A stretch of DNA of 29,973 bases, taken from positions 1-29,973 of the forward strand of contig CABUUK010000025.1 of the NCBI GenBank assembly GCA_902494765.1, in the 5' to 3' direction. Below the pieces are notes generated by a model. It saw only the letters and a program-made list of their open reading frames with translations, was not told the DNA's origin and searched no databases. Each line of letters begins with the position of its first letter. Position 1 is the first letter of the stretch. Shown here piece by piece: positions 1-7,407 of this stretch. A program made the position numbers and the translations under genes. Origin of the DNA: an uncultured Collinsella sp. Lineage in GTDB: Bacteria; Actinomycetota; Coriobacteriia; Coriobacteriales; Coriobacteriaceae.

Positions 1-162
1 GATGACCGGACGGGGAGCCTTACCGGCGCGGAAGCCCGGGAAGCGGTACTTCTTGGCGGTATCCTTGTAGGCCTTCTTGATCGCGGCGTCGACGTCGGCG
101 GCCGGGATGGTGACCGTAGCGGTGAGCTTGGCGTCCTTGACGTCAGAAGCGGTGATGTTCAA
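1..162 (-). CDS. tig: Trigger factor, N-terminal part (runs off the window)
   Basis: This is the first 54 codons of trigger factor, the ribosome-bound chaperone and peptidyl-prolyl isomerase that meets nascent chains at the exit tunnel. The translation reads NITASDVKDAKLTATVTIPA and then reaches PGFRAGKAP, which matches the ribosome-binding signature GFRxGxxP of the family. The gene continues past base 1, so the PPIase and C-terminal chaperone domains are not visible. I chose the TTG at 160-162 because the sequence GGAGG lies six bases upstream; a GTG one codon earlier (165) is only three bases from GGAGG and is the alternative. It lies just downstream of tRNA-Leu on the same strand. Family assignment is firm from the signature; the start codon is not. 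Confidence 0.85.
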   Translation of the reverse strand, partial: MNITASDVKDAKLTATVTIPAADVDAAIKKAYKDTAKKYRFPGFRAGKAPRPVI

Positions 163-253
163 CACGTTCCTCCTCATACTGCCCAGCTTATCTGAGGTGC
201 TGGTACCTTTATGCAACAAAGAGTCGCGACGGCCGAAGCCGACGCAGATGCGT

Positions 254-337
254 TGGTGCGGGCGAAAGGACTCGAACCTTCACGGGAATCCCACCAGAAC
301 CTAAATCTGGCGCGTCTACCAATTCCGCCACGCCCGC
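254..337 (-). tRNA. tRNA-Leu (anticodon TAG)
   Basis: Reading the minus strand gives an 84-nt class II tRNA. The seven-base acceptor stem GCGGGCG (331-337) pairs with CGCCCGC (258-264), followed by discriminator A and an encoded CCA (254-256). The anticodon stem CCAGA/TCTGG holds the loop TTTAGGT, giving anticodon TAG at 301-303, which reads CUN leucine codons. A long variable arm (TGGGATTCCCGT) and the TTCGAGT T-loop confirm a leucine-type class II tRNA. All arms were paired by eye. Confidence 0.96.
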
Positions 338-356
338 ATGAGCGCACAGACTAGGA

Positions 357-365
357 ATGATAGCA
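357..365 (-). promoter_or_regulatory. Candidate extended -10 promoter for tRNA-Leu
   Basis: On the minus strand the bases read TGCTATCAT, matching the extended -10 form TGnTATAAT at all but one position of the hexamer. It lies about 20 bases before the tRNA 5' end, so transcription would start around 350. No good -35 box sits 17 bases upstream, as is common for extended -10 promoters. The call is inference from a short motif. Confidence 0.4.
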
Positions 366-423
366 GATACGAACGGCAAGCGCACGCACACCTTTTACAG
401 GCTCACGACCTCACCACGAGTGC

Positions 424-448
424 AAAAGGCGGGGCGAGTTGCCCCGCC
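424..448 (-). terminator. Rho-independent terminator after the xanthine dehydrogenase-like operon
   Basis: A perfect eight-base-pair GC stem, GGCGGGGC (428-435) and GCCCCGCC (441-448), has a five-base loop and on the minus strand is followed by TTTT (424-427). It sits about 40 bases beyond the stop codon of the molybdenum hydroxylase gene that ends at 487, the right place to end that transcript. Confidence 0.85.
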
Positions 449-486
449 CCGCCAATTACGACTTGTACGACTTGTTCGCTGACCCG

Positions 487-3318
487 CTACTCCCCCAGCA
501 GGGCCTTCTCGGGCGTGATGGGCAGCGAGCGAACCTGATGTCCAGTGGCGTGTGCCACGGCCGAGGCCACGGCGGCGAGCGGCGTGTTGATGACGACCTC
601 GCCGATCGACTTGGCGCCAAACGGGCCCGTCGGCTCGTAGCTCGGCTCAAAGGCCACGCGAATGCTGCCGATATCCAGGCGCGTGGGTAACTTGTAGCTC
701 ATAAAGTTGCCGGTGCGCAGGCGGCCGCGGTCGTCGTGCTCGACGATCTCGTAGAGCGCGTGGCCGATACCCTGGGCAATGCCGCCCTCGGCCTGGACGC
801 GCGCGAGCGCCTCGTTGATCACGGTGCCGCAGTCCACAGCCGCCGCGTAATCCACCACGGTCACCTTGCCGGTGGCCTTGTCGACCTCGACCTCGGCAAT
901 GCCGGCCATAAACGGCGGAGGCGAAACGGGCAGGCAGGCAGAAGCATGCGAGGTGAGTGCGTCGCCGCCCGCGATGTTCTTGACGCACAGGTTGGCAAAG
1001 TCGCGCAGCGTGAGGTAGCGGTTCTGCTCACGCGCGGCACGCTCGTCGGACAGGCGCACGTACTGACCATCGAAGACCACGTCGGCGGCGTCCACATCCC
1101 ACATCTGGGCGGCCTTGGCGCAAATCTTCTCGCGCAGCTCGGTCGCGGCGTTCTTGGCGGCAAGGCCCGTCACGTACGTGCCCGAGCTCGCGTACGAGCC
1201 GGCGTCGAACGGCGACACGTCGGTGTCCACGCCGCGCACCACGATCAGCGAGCTCTCCACACCCAGCTCCTCGGCGGCAATCTGCGCCAGGATCGTGTCG
1301 ACGCCCATGCCGTTATCGGTGGCGCCGGTGCCGATGGTAATGAAGCCGTCCTCTTCCAAGCGCATGTCGATGCCGGCGATGTCCACGTTAGAGATGCCCG
1401 AGCCCTGCATGGTGAGCGCGCAGCCAAGGGCACGCACGCGGTCGCCCAGGTCGACGGCTAGCGGCTTGTCGCGCCAGCCGATCATGTCCATCGCGCGCAG
1501 CAGGCAGCGGTCGAGTGCGCAGGCGTTGAGCTTCTCGTTGTAGTACTGCGGCATGATCTCGCCCTCGCGCACGATGTTCTTAAGGCGCAGGTCGGCGGGG
1601 TCCATGTGCAGCATATCGGCGAGCTCGTTGACGGCGCTCTCCACGGCAAACTGGCCCTGGGTGGCACCGTAGCCGCGATACGCACCGCCACGGTTGGTAT
1701 TGGTGTAGACGGCGTCCCAGCTAAAGCGGCTCGCCTTCACGTGGTTGTAGATGGGCAGGCTCTTGTGGCCCGAAAGGCCGATCGTCGTGGTGGCATGCTC
1801 GCCATAGGCGCCGGCGTTGGACAGCGTATGCAGGTCGATGGCCGTGATGGTGCCGTCGTTCATGGCGCCCAGCTTAACGGTCATCTGCATCTGGTGGCGC
1901 GAGTTGCCCGCGGTGATGGTCTCCTCGCGGGTGTAGCAGCAGTAGCTCGGACGGCCGGTCTGCTGGGTAACGAACGCCACGAAGATCTCGCAGCAGCCCG
2001 TCTGCTTGGAGCCAAAGCCGCCGCCGATGCGCGGCTTAATGACCTGCACCTGCGACTGCGGGATATCGAGCGACTGTGCGACCATGCGGCGCACGTGGAA
2101 GGGCACCTGCGTGGAGGTGGTCACCGAGATACGCCCAAACGCGTCGGTCGTCGCGAAGGCGCGGAAGGTTTCCATGGGCGCGGTCTGCGTGGCCTGGCTG
2201 GTGTAGGTGCGGGTGAACACGATGTCGCTCTGGGCGAACGCCTTGTCAAGGTTGCCAAAATCGCTGGTACCGCTGCACACCAGGTTGCGGGACACGTCGC
2301 CGCCCTGCGGGAACATAAAGGTCACGTCGCCCTCGGGGTGGACCACGATGTCGTTATCGAGCGCCTGGGTAAAGTCGAGCAGCGGCTCGAGCACCTCGTA
2401 GTCGACCTTGATGAGCTTGAGTGCCTTGTCGGCGGCCTCCTCGGTCTCGGCGGCGACAATCGCCACCTCCTCGTTTTGGTAGCGCACGAGGTTCTCGAGA
2501 ATCAGGCGGTCGTAGGGACTCGGCTGCGGATAGCTCTGACCGGCGATGGTAAAGCGGCGCTGGGGCACGTCCTCGTAGGTGTAGACGCCCACCACGCCGG
2601 ACACCTTCAGTGCGCGCGACGTATCGATGGAGCGAATCTTGGCGCGGGCATAGGGGCTGCGCTTGAGTTTGACGATGAGCGCACCGGCAGGTACCAGGTC
2701 GCCCGTGTAGACGGGACGACCCTCGAGCAGTGCCTTCGAGTCCTTCTTGGGCTGCTTGTGGGTAATCTGCTTGTATGCGACACCATCGGAGCTGGTGTTA
2801 TTGACCGGCAGTTCGGGCATCTCAAAGCCCACCTGCACGCCGGACTCATTGAGAAAGCGGACGATGGCGCGCAGCTGACTCTCGTAGCCGCTGCAACGGC
2901 AGAGGTTGCCGGCGAGCTGGCGAGAGAGCTCCTCGCGCGTGGCGACGAGGCTCGGGTCCTCCTTGGCGGCGCGGGCAAGCGCCAGCACGTTCATGATAAG
3001 GCCGGGGGCGCAAAAACCGCACTGCTCGGCACCTTCGGCAGCCATCGCGCGGGCCAGTGCCTCGGACTCGGCCTTAAGACCCTCAAGCGTGGTGATGGTG
3101 TGTCCCTCAACACGGGCGGCGGGAACCGAGCAGCTCAGCACCGGGTCACCGTCGAGCCACACCGTGCACAAACCGCAGTTGGTGGTCTCGCAGGCACAGC
3201 GCACCGACGCACAACCCTGCTCGCGCAGAAGCGAAAAGAGCATGGTGTCGGGGGCAATCTGAACCTTGACCTTGCGGCCGTTGAGCGTAAAGGAAAGATC
3301 GATGAGTTTGGCAGCCAT
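487..3318 (-). CDS. Xanthine dehydrogenase-like molybdenum hydroxylase, fused 2Fe-2S and Moco subunit
   Basis: This 943-residue protein belongs to the xanthine oxidase family of molybdenum hydroxylases, which hydroxylate purines, aldehydes or related heterocycles in the cytoplasm. Residues 1-160 are the 2Fe-2S part: plant-type ferredoxin cysteines C43, C48, C51 and C63, then the second cluster CGFC near 118 and CRC near 148. From about residue 200 it is the Moco-binding part, with GGGFGSK and a C-terminal GPFGAKSIGE whose Glu is the expected catalytic base. The FAD subunit gene overlaps its start by one base (TAATG), so translation is probably coupled. Fusion of the iron-sulfur and Moco parts is known in clostridial-type enzymes. 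The substrate cannot be told from sequence; xanthine is one possibility. Proximity to selenium genes makes a selenium-dependent hydroxylase possible but unproven. Confidence 0.88.
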   Translation of the reverse strand: MAAKLIDLSFTLNGRKVKVQIAPDTMLFSLLREQGCASVRCACETTNCGLCTVWLDGDPVLSCSVPAARVEGHTITTLEGLKAESEALARAMAAEGAEQCGFCAPGLIMNVLALARAAKEDPSLVATREELSRQLAGNLCRCSGYESQLRAIVRFLNESGVQVGFEMPELPVNNTSSDGVAYKQITHKQPKKDSKALLEGRPVYTGDLVPAGALIVKLKRSPYARAKIRSIDTSRALKVSGVVGVYTYEDVPQRRFTIAGQSYPQPSPYDRLILENLVRYQNEEVAIVAAETEEAADKALKLIKVDYEVLEPLLDFTQALDNDIVVHPEGDVTFMFPQGGDVSRNLVCSGTSDFGNLDKAFAQSDIVFTRTYTSQATQTAPMETFRAFATTDAFGRISVTTSTQVPFHVRRMVAQSLDIPQSQVQVIKPRIGGGFGSKQTGCCEIFVAFVTQQTGRPSYCCYTREETITAGNSRHQMQMTVKLGAMNDGTITAIDLHTLSNAGAYGEHATTTIGLSGHKSLPIYNHVKASRFSWDAVYTNTNRGGAYRGYGATQGQFAVESAVNELADMLHMDPADLRLKNIVREGEIMPQYYNEKLNACALDRCLLRAMDMIGWRDKPLAVDLGDRVRALGCALTMQGSGISNVDIAGIDMRLEEDGFITIGTGATDNGMGVDTILAQIAAEELGVESSLIVVRGVDTDVSPFDAGSYASSGTYVTGLAAKNAATELREKICAKAAQMWDVDAADVVFDGQYVRLSDERAAREQNRYLTLRDFANLCVKNIAGGDALTSHASACLPVSPPPFMAGIAEVEVDKATGKVTVVDYAAAVDCGTVINEALARVQAEGGIAQGIGHALYEIVEHDDRGRLRTGNFMSYKLPTRLDIGSIRVAFEPSYEPTGPFGAKSIGEVVINTPLAAVASAVAHATGHQVRSLPITPEKALLGE

Positions 3319-4232
3319 TAGCGCACCTCGCTAGAATCGACGCCGGGCACGCGGCGGCAGGAATACTCGTCCGTGGCAAACTTGGGGACCTGCACGGTCT
3401 CGAGCTCGCGGGCAAGCGCGGCCGAAAGCTCGATGCCGGCGGCGCGGCGCACGGCCTGAATCGCCAACGGGGCCGAGATACGGCGGCGGTAGTCTGCCGA
3501 GCCCCACAGGTTGGTGCCGTAGCTCAGGGAACGCACGGATGCGGCAAGGGCGCGAAGCTCGTCCTCGGAAGGCTGCTCGCTGGTGAGGCCAGATGCCTCG
3601 CCCTGCAGCAAGGTCGCGCGCAGCGGGCGGGCGCCCACGGTGACGTGCCAGGAGCCGTCCCACCAGGCGGCGGTAACGTTCAGCGAGGGAAAGTCGGTCG
3701 CGGCCTTGCGCACGGCCTCGTAGCTCGCACGGTAATCGTGCTTGACGACCACGACGCGCTCGATCACGTCACGTACGTAGCCCATGTCCACGAACTCCGC
3801 GAGCGGCACGCGGCCGGCGCCCGTCAGCTCAACATAGGAATCGAGCGCCAAAAAGGCCGAGAGCACGTCCGAGAAGCCAAAGCGGCCGTAGATGCTGCCG
3901 CCCACCGTGGCGGTATTGCGCAGCTGCACGCCCACGATGTCGTGGACGGCGAACTCAAAGACGTTGTTGACAAGCGCGTTGAGCTCGACATGGCGCTCGA
4001 GCTGGCGCAGGGTGCACATGGCGCCGATGCGAAACTCGGTCTCGGTCTCCTCGATCTGATCGAGTCCACAGGCCGAAAGGTCAATCGCCGTCGCCACGCG
4101 ACGCGAACCCAGGCGCATCCAGATGCCGCCGCCCACAATCTTGTTGTTGCGGTTCTTCTGTAAGAGCTCATAGGCTTCGGCCGCGTTTCCAACACGGACG
4201 TAGGTACCGAACTTGAGCACGTTCTCCCCCAT
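3318..4232 (-). CDS. FAD-binding subunit of molybdenum hydroxylase
   Basis: This 304-residue protein matches the FAD-binding middle subunit of xanthine dehydrogenase/CO dehydrogenase family enzymes (FAD_binding_5 plus CO_deh_flav_C). Visible landmarks are the FAD-binding loop VGGGIWMRLG near residues 33-42 and the second FAD motif NTATVGGSIYGRFGFSD near 126-142. It would take electrons from the 2Fe-2S clusters of the partner encoded directly downstream, with which it overlaps by one base. The ATG at 4232 has no spaced ribosome binding site; a GTG at 4220 lies just after GGGGGAG, so the true start may be four codons later. The two genes form a short operon ending at the hairpin at 424-448. Confidence 0.87.
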   Translation of the reverse strand: MGENVLKFGTYVRVGNAAEAYELLQKNRNNKIVGGGIWMRLGSRRVATAIDLSACGLDQIEETETEFRIGAMCTLRQLERHVELNALVNNVFEFAVHDIVGVQLRNTATVGGSIYGRFGFSDVLSAFLALDSYVELTGAGRVPLAEFVDMGYVRDVIERVVVVKHDYRASYEAVRKAATDFPSLNVTAAWWDGSWHVTVGARPLRATLLQGEASGLTSEQPSEDELRALAASVRSLSYGTNLWGSADYRRRISAPLAIQAVRRAAGIELSAALARELETVQVPKFATDEYSCRRVPGVDSSEVR

Positions 4233-4311
4233 CTCTTCACTTGTCCAGTACTTTTAAGTGTACCAAACGAGGGGCCGCACACCGTTTTAGGACAAAATCC
4301 ACCCACCCATC

Positions 4312-4386
4312 CATAACTTGCGGTGATATACGGACTGATTAGCCGTTCTGGAACGCAAAACAGTCCGTATATCACCGCAAGTTATG
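4312..4386. repeat. Long perfect inverted repeat (26-bp arms)
   Basis: The arms 4312-4337 and 4361-4386 are exact reverse complements over 26 bases and contain the core AACTTGCGGTGATATACGG. The 23-base spacer itself has a small palindrome CGTTC-TG-GAACG (4344-4355). It lies between the gdhA terminator and the start of the molybdenum hydroxylase operon. A related core, AAGTTGCGGTGAAATAG, occurs once more near 29834. It looks like a palindromic intergenic repeat (REP/MITE-like) able to form a hairpin or cruciform; it has no coding capacity. Function is unknown. Confidence 0.8.
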
Positions 4387-4404
4387 AGGAGTCCTCCGGG
4401 ATAG

Positions 4405-4435
4405 AAAAGGCTCCCAGCCGGAATGGCTGGGAGCC
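4405..4435 (-). terminator. Rho-independent terminator of gdhA
   Basis: A perfect 11-base-pair stem GGCTCCCAGCC/GGCTGGGAGCC (4409-4419 with 4425-4435) carries a five-base loop and is followed on the minus strand by TTTT (4405-4408). It lies 27 bases after the gdhA stop codon. Confidence 0.93.
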
Positions 4436-4462
4436 TCATCACATGCTATATCGAGCGAAGAT

Positions 4463-5818
4463 TTAGCAGACGCCCTGGGCGAGCATGGCATCGGCGACCT
4501 TCAGGAAGCCGGCGATGTTTGCGCCCATGACGAAATTGCCCTCCTCGCCGTACTCCTTGGCGGTGTCGTCCACGTTGTGGAACATGCCGCGCATGAGCTG
4601 CTCGAGCTTGCCGTCGACCTCCTCGAAGGTCCAGGACAGGTGCTCGGCGTTCTGGCTCATCTCCAAGCCGGACACGAGCACGCCGCCGGCGTTGGCAGCC
4701 TTACCGGGCATAAAGGCGACGCCGTGCTCCTGGAAGTAGGTCGTGGCCTCGATGGTCGTGGGCATGTTCGCGCCCTCGCCGACCACCTTGCAGCCGTTGG
4801 CGACGAGTGCCTGGGCGTCCTCGAGCAGCAGCGTGTTCTCGCGAGCGCAGGGCAGCGCGATATCGCAGGGAAGCTGCCACACGCCGCGGCCGTCGCCCTC
4901 GTGCCACGTGGCATTGGGCTTCTCGTCGACATACATAGCGAGCGTAACGCCCTTGTCGTGGCCGGAGCGCTTCTTGTTGTAGACATGCTCGAGCACGGTG
5001 TAGTCGATGCCGTCGGGATCCTCGACCCAGCCGTGGGTGTCGGAGCAGGCCAGCACCTTGCCGCCGAGCTGGGCGACCTTCTGGACCGCGTAGATGGCGA
5101 CGTTACCGGAACCGTGAACGACGACGTTCTTGCCCTCGAAGGAGTCGTCGCGGCTCTTAAGGTACTCGTCCACAAAGTAGGCCAGACCGTAGCCGGTGGC
5201 CTCGGTACGGGCGAGCGAGCCGCCAAAGGAGAGGCCCTTGCCGGTAAGAACGCCAGTCCACTCGTTGGTCAGGCGCTTGTACTGACCGAACAGGTAGGCA
5301 ACCTCGCGGCCGCCAACGCCCAGGTCGCCGGCGGGAACGTCGGTGTTGGGGCCAATGTGGCGATAGAGCTCGGTCATGAAGGACTGGCAGAAGCGCATGA
5401 TCTCGTTGTTGGACTTGCCCTTGGGGTCAAAGTCGGAGCCGCCCTTGCCGCCGCCCATGGGAAGGGTGGTCAGGCTGTTCTTGAGGATCTGCTCCAGACC
5501 CAGGAACTTGAGCATGCCCAGGGTGACCGTCGGGTTAAAGCGCAGGCCGCCCTTGTAGGGTCCAATGGCAGAGTTGAACTCGACGCGGTAGCCGCGGTTG
5601 ACTTGGACCTTGCCCTGGTCGTCGACCCAGGGGACACGGAACATGACGATGCGCTCGGGCTCGACGAGGCGCTCAAGCAGGGCGGCCTCCTCGTACTCGG
5701 GATGGGCGTCGAGCGCCGGCTGGATGGTGCCGAGGATCTCGGTCGCGGCCTGGATGAACTCAGGCTGCTCGGGATAGCGGGCCTTGAGCTCGTCGAGAAC
5801 TTTCTGCGTGTAGCTCAT
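4463..5818 (-). CDS. gdhA: NADP-type glutamate dehydrogenase
   Basis: A 451-residue hexameric-type glutamate dehydrogenase, which converts 2-oxoglutarate and ammonia to glutamate and is a main route of nitrogen assimilation. The catalytic lysine motif PMGGGKGGSDFDPKG is near residues 111-125, the substrate loop DVPAGDLGVGGREV follows, and the Rossmann segment GSGNVAIYAVQKV is near 237-249. Length agrees with the usual 445-450 residues of the NADP-specific family; coenzyme specificity is inferred from family length and similarity. The ATG at 5818 was chosen because GGAGG lies four bases upstream and the protein then begins MSYTQKVLDEL as expected. It is a single-gene transcript with its own terminator. 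Confidence 0.96.
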   Translation of the reverse strand: MSYTQKVLDELKARYPEQPEFIQAATEILGTIQPALDAHPEYEEAALLERLVEPERIVMFRVPWVDDQGKVQVNRGYRVEFNSAIGPYKGGLRFNPTVTLGMLKFLGLEQILKNSLTTLPMGGGKGGSDFDPKGKSNNEIMRFCQSFMTELYRHIGPNTDVPAGDLGVGGREVAYLFGQYKRLTNEWTGVLTGKGLSFGGSLARTEATGYGLAYFVDEYLKSRDDSFEGKNVVVHGSGNVAIYAVQKVAQLGGKVLACSDTHGWVEDPDGIDYTVLEHVYNKKRSGHDKGVTLAMYVDEKPNATWHEGDGRGVWQLPCDIALPCARENTLLLEDAQALVANGCKVVGEGANMPTTIEATTYFQEHGVAFMPGKAANAGGVLVSGLEMSQNAEHLSWTFEEVDGKLEQLMRGMFHNVDDTAKEYGEEGNFVMGANIAGFLKVADAMLAQGVC

Positions 5819-6033
5819 GCTTCCTCCAATTGATGGAAAAGAAAAGTATCGTTCGAGGCGCCCCATGCGCCGCGAGCTTTATCGAGTATGGATAATATCG
5901 CACTGTTGCAGCAAAGTTACGCATAAGCCGACGAGCAGATGTTTCGTTTTGATTACGATGCAGGTAGAAGCGTTTTTGAGTGCCTGACATGCAAAACCCG
6001 TGTTTCAAACCTGTTTCGTCCACGTGTTCCAAG

Positions 6034-6066
6034 CCACCACATTGGGGACAGGCACCTTTGTGGTGA
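6034..6066. repeat. Short inverted repeat in the gdhA/DUF3343 gap
   Basis: Seven-base arms CACCACA (6035-6041) and TGTGGTG (6059-6065) flank a 17-base spacer containing GGGGACAGGCACC. It follows the stop codon of the DUF3343 gene by about ten bases and could be a weak transcript end, but there is no T-tract. In the remainder of this gap, 5819-6033, I see only the gdhA ribosome binding site and no gene or clear promoter. Confidence 0.4.
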
Positions 6067-6075
6067 TGTTGGTGG

Positions 6076-6471
6076 TTAGAGGACGAGCTGATGGTAGTCG
6101 GCAGGGGTTATGCGGCCTTCGGTGGCAGCGCGGAAGGCGGCGAGAGCATCGCCCGAGAACGGCATGGCCCAGCACAGCCCACAGCCGGCGGTGATGGAGC
6201 CGAGCAGCGGCATGATGCGCCCGGGCACACCGGCGGCAAGGCACAGCTGCTCGCATTCCATCACATCGAAGGTGCTATCGAACGAAACGATGATCTTGCG
6301 TTCATGGTCGAGAGCATCACCGGACGGGCCTTCGCGGTGTGCATCGCGATACGCCGCGGCGGCCGCTTCCTCTTCCGCAGTATGTCCACAGCCACCGCAA
6401 CCGCAGGTACAGGGTTCGGACCCGTCGCAAGTGCAAGGTTCTCCCGTGTCGGGACAAATATCGTGAGACAT
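6076..6471 (-). CDS. DUF3343 protein (putative Se/S carrier-like) with cysteine-rich N-terminus
   Basis: This 131-residue protein has a C-terminal half (about residues 58-131) that fits the DUF3343 family, small proteins proposed to be sulfur or selenium carriers and often found with selenium genes. The family pattern is visible as IVSFDSTFDVMECE, then AGVPGRIMPLLG and ITAGCGLCW, where the cysteine after AG is the conserved one. The first 30 residues are unusual: C6, C13, C15, C21, C23, C25 and C28, ending in CGCGGCGH, which looks like a metal- or chalcogen-binding tail. The ATG at 6471 has GGAG five bases upstream and lies 15 bases after mobA, so the two are probably co-transcribed. A role in supplying selenium is inference from family and neighbours, not shown by the sequence. 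Confidence 0.75.
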   Translation of the reverse strand: MSHDICPDTGEPCTCDGSEPCTCGCGGCGHTAEEEAAAAAYRDAHREGPSGDALDHERKIIVSFDSTFDVMECEQLCLAAGVPGRIMPLLGSITAGCGLCWAMPFSGDALAAFRAATEGRITPADYHQLVL

Positions 6472-6486
6472 GGCAACTCCAATCGT

Positions 6487-7119
6487 CTAGGCGAGCAACT
6501 CGGCCGCCGCAAACTCCTCGGGCGTATTGACGTTCTCGAAGCAGAGCGTCGAGCCGGCGACCGCGACAATCTGAGGCTCGTCCAAGTACCCGGCGTTCAC
6601 CCGGTCGATCAGGCAGCGGATTCGCTGACGGTCACCGGCGAGCAGCTCTTGGGCAACCGGCGCACACGCGTCACGGCGCCAGACGGCGCAAAGCGGCTCA
6701 ATCCCCCGCTCCTCGCGCGGCACGCACACGTCGAGCGCCTCGGCCTCGACACAGCCAGCAAGGGCACCGATAAGCTCCGAAGAGACAAACGGCATATCAC
6801 AGGCGACGATAGCAACGAGAGGCAGCCGGGCCGCAGTCAGCGAACTCGCGATGCCGCGCATGGCACCGGCGGGACCGTCGACGTCCATCACCACGCGGGG
6901 GCGCAGGCCATCAAACATAAACTCCTCAAGATAGGCAAGCTCGCTGGGACGCGAAGTCGTCACGACCAACTCGCCGGCAACTGGCGCCAGCCGACCCAGC
7001 ACGCGCTCGATGAGCGGCTCCCCGCAAAACGCCATGCGCGCCTTATCGCAGCCCATGCGCGACGACAACCCGCCCGCCTGGACGACACAAGAAAGATCGG
7101 CACGTCTTACGGTAGTCAT
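6487..7119 (-). CDS. mobA: Molybdenum cofactor guanylyltransferase
   Basis: A 210-residue MobA-type nucleotidyltransferase, which adds GMP to molybdopterin to make the bis-MGD cofactor needed by formate dehydrogenase and related enzymes. The N-terminal nucleotide-binding loop QAGGLSSRMGCDKARM is near residues 13-28, and the metal-binding region ACDMPFVS is near 105-112. The ATG at 7119 is preceded by GGAGG at a rather long 11-base spacing; longer readings run into tRNA-Sec and are unlikely. It follows tRNA-Sec and precedes the DUF3343 gene. Placement beside two bis-MGD enzymes makes biological sense. Confidence 0.88.
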   Translation of the reverse strand: MTTVRRADLSCVVQAGGLSSRMGCDKARMAFCGEPLIERVLGRLAPVAGELVVTTSRPSELAYLEEFMFDGLRPRVVMDVDGPAGAMRGIASSLTAARLPLVAIVACDMPFVSSELIGALAGCVEAEALDVCVPREERGIEPLCAVWRRDACAPVAQELLAGDRQRIRCLIDRVNAGYLDEPQIVAVAGSTLCFENVNTPEEFAAAELLA

Positions 7120-7274
7120 ACGACAAAACACCTCCATCGGCATGCTCGAAACCCGACACACGAAGCCAGATACCGTCGCCGATAAAGCGGGCGGCACGGC
7201 AAACCCACGCAAAAACAAAACAGCGCCTTTGCGGCACGCAGCAAGACCGCGAGCACAAAAGCGCTGGTAGCGTA

Positions 7275-7371
7275 TGGCGGGAACGTATGTGAATCGAACA
7301 CATCCAAGACGTTTTGCACGCCTCGCAACGGTTTTGAGGACCGCGGAGCCCACCGGAGCCCATCCGTTCCC
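7275..7371 (-). tRNA. selC: tRNA-Sec (anticodon TCA)
   Basis: The minus strand folds into a 97-nt selenocysteine tRNA with encoded CCA (7275-7277) and discriminator G. It has the bacterial hallmarks: an eight-position acceptor stem (GGGAACGG with ACGTTCCC), a six-base-pair D stem GGGCTC/GGGCTC with a four-base CGGT loop, an anticodon stem GCGGT/ACCGT with TCA at 7335-7337, and a long variable arm (GAGGCGT/ACGTCTT). The T-loop is TTCGATT. Two oddities: the base before the anticodon is C rather than the near-universal U33, and the eighth acceptor pair is G.A. It sits between selB and mobA, so it may be cut out of the sel transcript. Its product reads the TGA in fdhF. Confidence 0.95.
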
Positions 7372-7407
7372 AAGTGCGGCGGTATTTTACCAAACCGAGC
7401 AGCCAAT

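Noticed and set aside
1606..3321. Plus-strand open frame of 571 codons opposite the molybdenum hydroxylase
   Set aside because: Antisense shadow of a well-supported gene; no recognisable domain.
4312..4386. CRISPR array
   Set aside because: Only two arms in inverse orientation, no direct repeats with unique spacers and no cas genes in the window.
6487..7353. Longer reading of mobA starting at 7353
   Set aside because: It would cover tRNA-Sec; the conserved MobA start lies at 7119.
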